Source: Candidatus Acididesulfobacter guangdongensis
GTDB taxonomy: Bacteria > SZUA-79 > Acidulodesulfobacterales > Acidulodesulfobacteraceae
Reading direction: 5' to 3'
DNA: 64,000 nt
Assembly (NCBI GenBank): GCA_004195045.1
Contig: SGBC01000004.1
Location: 216,631 to 280,630, forward strand
Shown: positions 60,044 through 64,000 of the stretch, piece by piece
Numbering within the stretch: position 1 is the first letter of the stretch
Layout of the letters: the number at the start of each line of letters is the position of its first letter
Translations under genes and position numbers: made by a program
The notes under the pieces: model-generated
The model's database searches: none
What the model saw: the letters and a program-made list of their open reading frames with translations, nothing else
Told to the model about the DNA's origin: nothing

Positions 60044-61186
60044 ATGCAGGCAGCGGACGGCGGAGAGTTTATAAATTTAATAGATTCGGCGGATTGCAGT
60101 TTAGAACCAAATAATTTAGAAGCAAATTCCGTGCGTAATAATATTTTAACCGTCGATGCGTATGACGGCAGTTCAGATATCCATAGTGACGATAATAATA
60201 AGATAGGCTATAAAAATAATGGCGCAAACAACAAAAATGACAGTGCAATTAGCGGTTCTAACCGTATCCAGTCGCTAAACAGTCCTGCATTTATCAAAGA
60301 TAATATAATTAACGGCGTTGATGATATCGCAATTTCCGATATATTAAATTCCATGGAAGAAGCAGTGGTGATTACCAATAAAGAAAATAAAGTAATATTC
60401 TGCAACAGTTATTTTATGATTAATTTTAATATCAATTTAAATAGCTGTCTTAATAAAAATATCAAAGAAATTCAATATTTTAAATATTTGTTTTCCGATA
60501 ACTTAACAGTTCCGACCGAAATTAAAGACCTTGCTTCAGGATATAAGGTAACCAATATATATGAAATAGACAATCAGGATCATTATTTTGAAAACGACCG
60601 GATTCCTATATATGACAGCAGCGGAGAAACAAAAGGCATTGTCTATCTTTTCAGAGATATAACAAAAGAAATAAGATTTGAACAAAAATTGAACATACTT
60701 GCAAAAACAGACAGTTTATCAGGTTTATATAATTCAAGATATTTTTACGACGAACTTGAAAAAGAAATGACAAGGTGCGCAAGATATGGTTACGACCTGG
60801 CTTTAATGTTTATTGATATAGATAATTTCAAAATTTTTAACGATACATACGGTCATAAAGTTGGAGATGAGATAATAAGATTTACGGCTTATGCTTTAAA
60901 TAATTCTGTCAGAAAAAAGATTGATACAGTATGCAGGTACGGGGGCGATGAGTTTGTCGCAATTTTGCCTAATACTAATGCGATGCGTTCTACAATAGTT
61001 GCAAACAGGATAATGAACTTTTTTAATAGCGGATTAAATGAAAAATTGCAGACTTACAGCGTTAATCCCGATATTTGCGCAGATAACAATATCGTTGCGG
61101 AAAATGTTGGCGCAGATAAAAAAATTAATTTATCTGTAGGTATAAGCGAATATAAAAAAACGGGAAAAAGAGCGAGGAGCTCATAA
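60044..61186 (+). CDS. PAS-GGDEF diguanylate cyclase with a late frameshift
   Basis: The frame encodes 380 residues: an Asn/Asp/Ser-rich start (about 1-95), a PAS domain (about 100-220; EEAVVITNKENKVIFCNSYF and IVYLFRDITKEI) and a GGDEF domain with FIDIDNFKIFNDTYGHKVGD and RYGGDEF. The inhibitory RxxD site is absent (KKID instead). The frame ends oddly in GKRARSS. In the -1 frame the sequence goes on as EELINEADSAMYRAKKQSS and CKVCIFNNK to a stop at 61260, exactly the last helices of a normal GGDEF domain. So about 25 C-terminal residues are cut off by a one-base loss near the A-rich 61154-61170, or the assembly has an error there. A GGAGAG site supports the start. Confidence 0.85.
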   Translation: MQAADGGEFINLIDSADCSLEPNNLEANSVRNNILTVDAYDGSSDIHSDDNNKIGYKNNGANNKNDSAISGSNRIQSLNSPAFIKDNIINGVDDIAISDILNSMEEAVVITNKENKVIFCNSYFMINFNINLNSCLNKNIKEIQYFKYLFSDNLTVPTEIKDLASGYKVTNIYEIDNQDHYFENDRIPIYDSSGETKGIVYLFRDITKEIRFEQKLNILAKTDSLSGLYNSRYFYDELEKEMTRCARYGYDLALMFIDIDNFKIFNDTYGHKVGDEIIRFTAYALNNSVRKKIDTVCRYGGDEFVAILPNTNAMRSTIVANRIMNFFNSGLNEKLQTYSVNPDICADNNIVAENVGADKKINLSVGISEYKKTGKRARSS

Positions 61187-61268
61187 ATGAAGCGGACAGC
61201 GCAATGTATAGAGCTAAAAAACAGAGCAGCTGCAAGGTCTGTATCTTTAATAATAAATAATAAATAAA

Positions 61269-62051
61269 TTAAAATAATTTAGCATATATAGTAGGGTCTT
61301 CAATGCCGGCTTCTATAAATCCGTTCTTGCGCAATATGCACGAATCGCAAACACCGCAGGCAAGACCGCCAATCGGGTCATAGCAGCTGTGGGTCATTTC
61401 CAAAGGTACGTTTATGTCGTGAGCCTTTTTTATTATATCTTTTTTGCCCATATTTATAAGCGGTGTATGAATTTTAAATTTTAATTGCCCGGTAACTGAA
61501 GCCTTTGTTGCAATATTTGCCATTTTTTCAAAACTTTGTATGTATTCGGGTCTGCAATCAGGATAACCGCTATAGTCGATCCAGTTTACACCGATGAAAA
61601 TATCTCCGGCATTGTTGACTTCGCCGACAGCTATAGCATATGAAAGAAATATTGTATTTCTTGCAGGAACATAAGTTATCGGTATATTGTTTTTTTGTGC
61701 TTTTGGTGTATTGTCTTTCTGCGCAGCAAGTTCAGAGCTTTCTGAATTATCGGTTGTATAAAGAGGGTCTGACGCCGCAGCAATTTTAATTTGATTTTTT
61801 GGAACGCTGATATCAAAATCCACTAAGGCTGAGCCTTTAATACTGCTGAAATCCAAGTTTATTATAATGTGGTTTTTAATATTAAAATATTCTGCTATTT
61901 TCTTGGCATGGTCTATTTCAGTTTTGTGCCGCTGATTATAAAAAAAAGAAACAGGGATAACTTCATAGCCTTCGTCCAATGCAATTTTTAAAACTGTTGA
62001 TGAATCCAGACCGCCGCTAAATAAGATAACGGCTTTTTTTGAATTATTCAT
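61269..62051 (-). CDS. queC: 7-cyano-7-deazaguanine synthase
   Basis: The 260-residue enzyme has the ATP pyrophosphatase loop AVILFSGGLDSSTVL, VSFFYNQRHKTEI, ITYVPARNTIFLSYA, FIGVNWIDYSGYPDCRPEYI and the zinc-binding end HSCYDPIGGLACGVCDSCILRKNGF with four Cys. It converts 7-carboxy-7-deazaguanine to preQ0 for queuosine synthesis. An insertion of about 25 residues (about 88-115, Ser/Ala/Gln/Lys-rich) is again low-complexity. Other que genes are not in the window. Confidence 0.93.
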   Translation of the reverse strand: MNNSKKAVILFSGGLDSSTVLKIALDEGYEVIPVSFFYNQRHKTEIDHAKKIAEYFNIKNHIIINLDFSSIKGSALVDFDISVPKNQIKIAAASDPLYTTDNSESSELAAQKDNTPKAQKNNIPITYVPARNTIFLSYAIAVGEVNNAGDIFIGVNWIDYSGYPDCRPEYIQSFEKMANIATKASVTGQLKFKIHTPLINMGKKDIIKKAHDINVPLEMTHSCYDPIGGLACGVCDSCILRKNGFIEAGIEDPTIYAKLF

Positions 62052-62122
62052 AGATTATATAGTCGGCGCATTAAAATTGAATTTTTTTATTTATTTTTGT
62101 TTATTGACTTAGCACAATTATA

Positions 62123-62390
62123 TCATATTTTTAATGAGAAACAGACACCTATTTTTTTATTTATATTTATAATCAAATATAAACTTTGCGTGCTGCATAC
62201 TCGTTCAGCAGTGTCTGCCGGTAATTTTGTCACAAACTCCCAATCATCCTCATCGCTATCCCAGTTAACATATTCTAATTTATCAATCTTACCGGTTTTA
62301 TCTGTAATAAATTCTAATCCTCTATTGCTATATTTATGGGCAATAAAAATGTCTATGGAGATTACAAAATAAAAAAATAAAGTGTAATAA
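62123..62390 (-). other. Possible gene remnant upstream of queC
   Basis: The minus strand has an open frame with protein-like composition (HKYSNRGLEFITDKTGKIDK, YVNWDSDEDDWEFVTKLPAD) ending at a TGA at 62123-62125. No start codon or ribosome-binding site is found, so it looks like the end of a lost gene of unknown family. The plus-strand frame at 62097-62372 in the same place is less protein-like. Confidence 0.3.
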
Positions 62391-62514
62391 TATTAATGGG
62401 CTATAATTATAAATAATAAAGTGATGAAGTTAGGTTAAAAATATTTTTCTATTTCCAATGTATTAAAACAATAATTTTTATTAATTAATAAAAAAAACTC
62501 TTTACTAATTATCT

Positions 62515-62638
62515 TTATATGCTATAATCATTTATAGTAATATTTTATAAAATATCCCCTTGTTAGAAAACGCTGCGCAAATTTAAATTTTATCATTATC
62601 CCCCTTTTGATTAAATTTAATTGCAGCGTTTTTTTTAT
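62515..62638 (+). ncRNA. Candidate small RNA or leader with strong terminator
   Basis: TATAAT lies at about 62523-62528 with a weak TTTACT-type box upstream. About 100 nt later, AAAACGCTGCGCAAATTTAA (62567-62586) pairs with TTAAATTTAATTGCAGCGTTTT (62611-62632), followed by eight T. This terminator is not at the end of any gene: queC points away and the aldehyde dehydrogenase starts 97 bp downstream. It could end a short RNA or act as an attenuator of the downstream gene. On the minus strand it is also followed by a few T. Confidence 0.45.
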
Positions 62639-62734
62639 TTGATTAATTTTCCGCAAAATTATATAATGAAAACATCAAGCATTATAATAATATAAAATCT
62701 AGCGTAGGCCAATTAAAAATAATTAAAAACCATT

Positions 62735-64000
62735 ATGATAAAAAAATACCCATTATTTATTAACGGCAAGTGGATTGACAAAGACGACTTCTATGAAGAC
62801 GTTAACCCTTTTAGCGGCGAAATAGAAGCATACTTGAGCAAACCTGACAAGAATGATATAAAATTTGCTATTGATTCCGTAGAAAAGGGTTTTGAGCAGA
62901 TAAAAAATCTTCACGCATTTGAAAGAGCGGATATCCTTGAAAGAACCGCACTTAATTTAGAAAAAAATTCAAAAGAAATTGCGCATTTTATAACGGTAGA
63001 AGTTGGAAAAGCGCATAAATATTCATTAGTAGAAGTCAACAGGGTTGCAAATGTTTTTAAGTTTGCGGCAGAAGAGGCAAAGCGGCTTCACGGCGAAACC
63101 GTTCCTATGGATGCCATCAAAGGATATGAAAACAAAATAGCTTTTTATATGCGTGTTCCAGTCGGAGTTATAGCGGCTATCACGCCTTTTAATTTTCCGA
63201 TAAATCTTCCGGCACACAAGATAGCTCCTGCTATTGCAGCCGGCAACGCTATAGTGTTTAAACCTTCCGTGAATGGTTCTGTTGTTGCGTATTATTTAGT
63301 TCAGGCACTGCTGGAATCAGGTTTGCCGGAAAAAGCGATATGCCTTCTATACGGCGATAGAGATACAGGCGAGGCAATTACTTCAAACGACAAAATAAGA
63401 ATGATAAGCTTTACCGGAAGTCCTAAAGCAGGCAGAGAAATTATGGCAAAAGGCGGATTGAAAAAATATACTATGGAACTCGGAAGCAATTCTGCTTTAA
63501 TTATAGACAAAGATGCAGATATAGCCGAAGCTGCTAAAAAATCCGTTATCGGTTCTTTTTATAATTCCGGTCAGGTATGCATATCGCTGCAAAGAATATA
63601 TGTTCATAAAGATGTAGAGCAATCTTTTATAAAACATTTTGTCGAAGAAACAAAAAAACTTAAAGTAGGCGATCCGTCAGATAAAGATACCGATATAGGA
63701 CCGATAATCAGCGATGAATCAAAAGAGCGGGTTGATTCTTGGATAAAAGAAGCGGTTGCCGACGGAGCAAAAATAGAAACAGGCGGCAGTTTTACAGGCA
63801 GCGTTTTAGAACCCACTATCTTTTCTAATGTTCACCAAAAGATGAAAATATCGTGCCTTGAAGTTTTTGCGCCTATTGTAAGCATCGTCTCTTTTGAGGA
63901 CATAAAAGAAGCCGTTGATTATGTCAATGACTCAATATATGGTCTTCAGGCAGGCGTTTATACAAATAATATGCAAAATGCGATGTACTGCATAAAACAT
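62735..64000 (+). CDS. NAD(P)-dependent aldehyde dehydrogenase, partial
   Basis: The frame runs from ATG at 62735 to the window end (422 codons, stop not reached). It opens YPLFINGKWIDKDDFYEDVNPFSGE, the family N-terminus, and has VPVGVIAAITPFNFPINLPAHK, AAGNAIVFKPS, ISFTGSPKAGREIM, the catalytic Glu in TMELGSNSALI and the catalytic Cys in NSGQVCISLQRIYVH. GSNSAL and CISLQR resemble lactaldehyde or non-phosphorylating glyceraldehyde-3-phosphate dehydrogenase-type members (many enzymes here have CxxxQR). Family length is about 475, so about 50 residues are missing. No good ribosome-binding site is seen. Confidence 0.92.
   Translation, partial: MIKKYPLFINGKWIDKDDFYEDVNPFSGEIEAYLSKPDKNDIKFAIDSVEKGFEQIKNLHAFERADILERTALNLEKNSKEIAHFITVEVGKAHKYSLVEVNRVANVFKFAAEEAKRLHGETVPMDAIKGYENKIAFYMRVPVGVIAAITPFNFPINLPAHKIAPAIAAGNAIVFKPSVNGSVVAYYLVQALLESGLPEKAICLLYGDRDTGEAITSNDKIRMISFTGSPKAGREIMAKGGLKKYTMELGSNSALIIDKDADIAEAAKKSVIGSFYNSGQVCISLQRIYVHKDVEQSFIKHFVEETKKLKVGDPSDKDTDIGPIISDESKERVDSWIKEAVADGAKIETGGSFTGSVLEPTIFSNVHQKMKISCLEVFAPIVSIVSFEDIKEAVDYVNDSIYGLQAGVYTNNMQNAMYCIKH

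Noticed and set aside
62097-62372. 91-residue plus-strand frame upstream of the aldehyde dehydrogenase
   Set aside because: Low-complexity composition, no ribosome-binding site, and the opposite strand reads more like a protein fragment.

Overview
The window is a very AT-rich bacterial chromosome segment carrying no rRNA or tRNA gene that I could find. Signal peptides, a lipoprotein box, TolC-like and DUF481 outer-membrane proteins, an ExbB/ExbD pair and a type IV prepilin-like protein mark a Gram-negative cell. LL-diaminopimelate aminotransferase, a fused AhbA-AhbB siroheme decarboxylase, small c-type cytochromes, and TauE/SafE and DsrE-like proteins recall anaerobic or microaerobic sulfur- and iron-cycling Deltaproteobacteria-type lineages. 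The acidophilic Sva0485/Acidulodesulfobacterales group is one possible match, but that is inference and not proven here.

Layout. 1-8 kb: end of a DUF481 protein, an efflux adaptor plus TolC-like pair without its pump, a TauE/SafE exporter with a DsrE-like protein, and an MFS transporter with foreign-looking base composition. 8-11 kb: a GAF-GGDEF-EAL-CZB signalling protein and a small PLDc_N protein. 11-17.4 kb: an eroded accessory zone with a repeat-rich coiled-coil protein, a LexA/UmuD-like repressor with a near-consensus promoter and overlapping operator, a truncated Y-family polymerase, a cluster of ribbon-helix-helix-like proteins, and several genes broken by stops or frameshifts (one DUF2283). 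17.4-31.5 kb: nitroreductase, NfeD-like protein, the otsA-mscS osmotic-stress pair, a CZB chemoreceptor, DUF302, a diguanylate cyclase, CheV, BioD, an FAH-family enzyme, DapL, FolK and SpeD. 31.6-37.3 kb: an L,D-transpeptidase, a membrane chemoreceptor and two tandem cytochromes c. 37.9-50.5 kb: AhbA-AhbB, ExbB/ExbD, then a nucleotide block (PurB-PurS fusion, PurQ, PurL, PurF, PyrE), a lipoprotein and NadB. 50.7-61.3 kb: a prepilin-like protein and a c-di-GMP block with two nearly identical PAS-GGDEF genes, a globin-coupled GGDEF gene next to a globin-coupled HD-GYP gene, and another PAS-GGDEF gene. 61.3-64 kb: QueC, a possible small RNA and an aldehyde dehydrogenase running off the end.

Theme. 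Seven c-di-GMP proteins, two chemoreceptors and CheV point to a cell that reads gases, redox state and probably zinc, and tunes motility or surface attachment. The adjacent globin-coupled cyclase and phosphodiesterase could set c-di-GMP in opposite directions from a haem signal.

Most unusual observations: (1) a 91-bp hairpin element present twice, each copy nested inside a larger inverted repeat next to a gene end; (2) repeated duplication of gene 3' ends, including the stop codon, into the downstream spacer; (3) poly-G tracts (20 and 12 G) upstream of two diguanylate cyclase genes, one of which also has a fully nested long hairpin in its leader; (4) Asn/Ser-rich insertions in housekeeping enzymes, including inside the PurS part of a PurB-PurS fusion; (5) a degraded gene whose frame is recovered by three shifts in the same direction. 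All readings are by eye; no database search or folding program was run.
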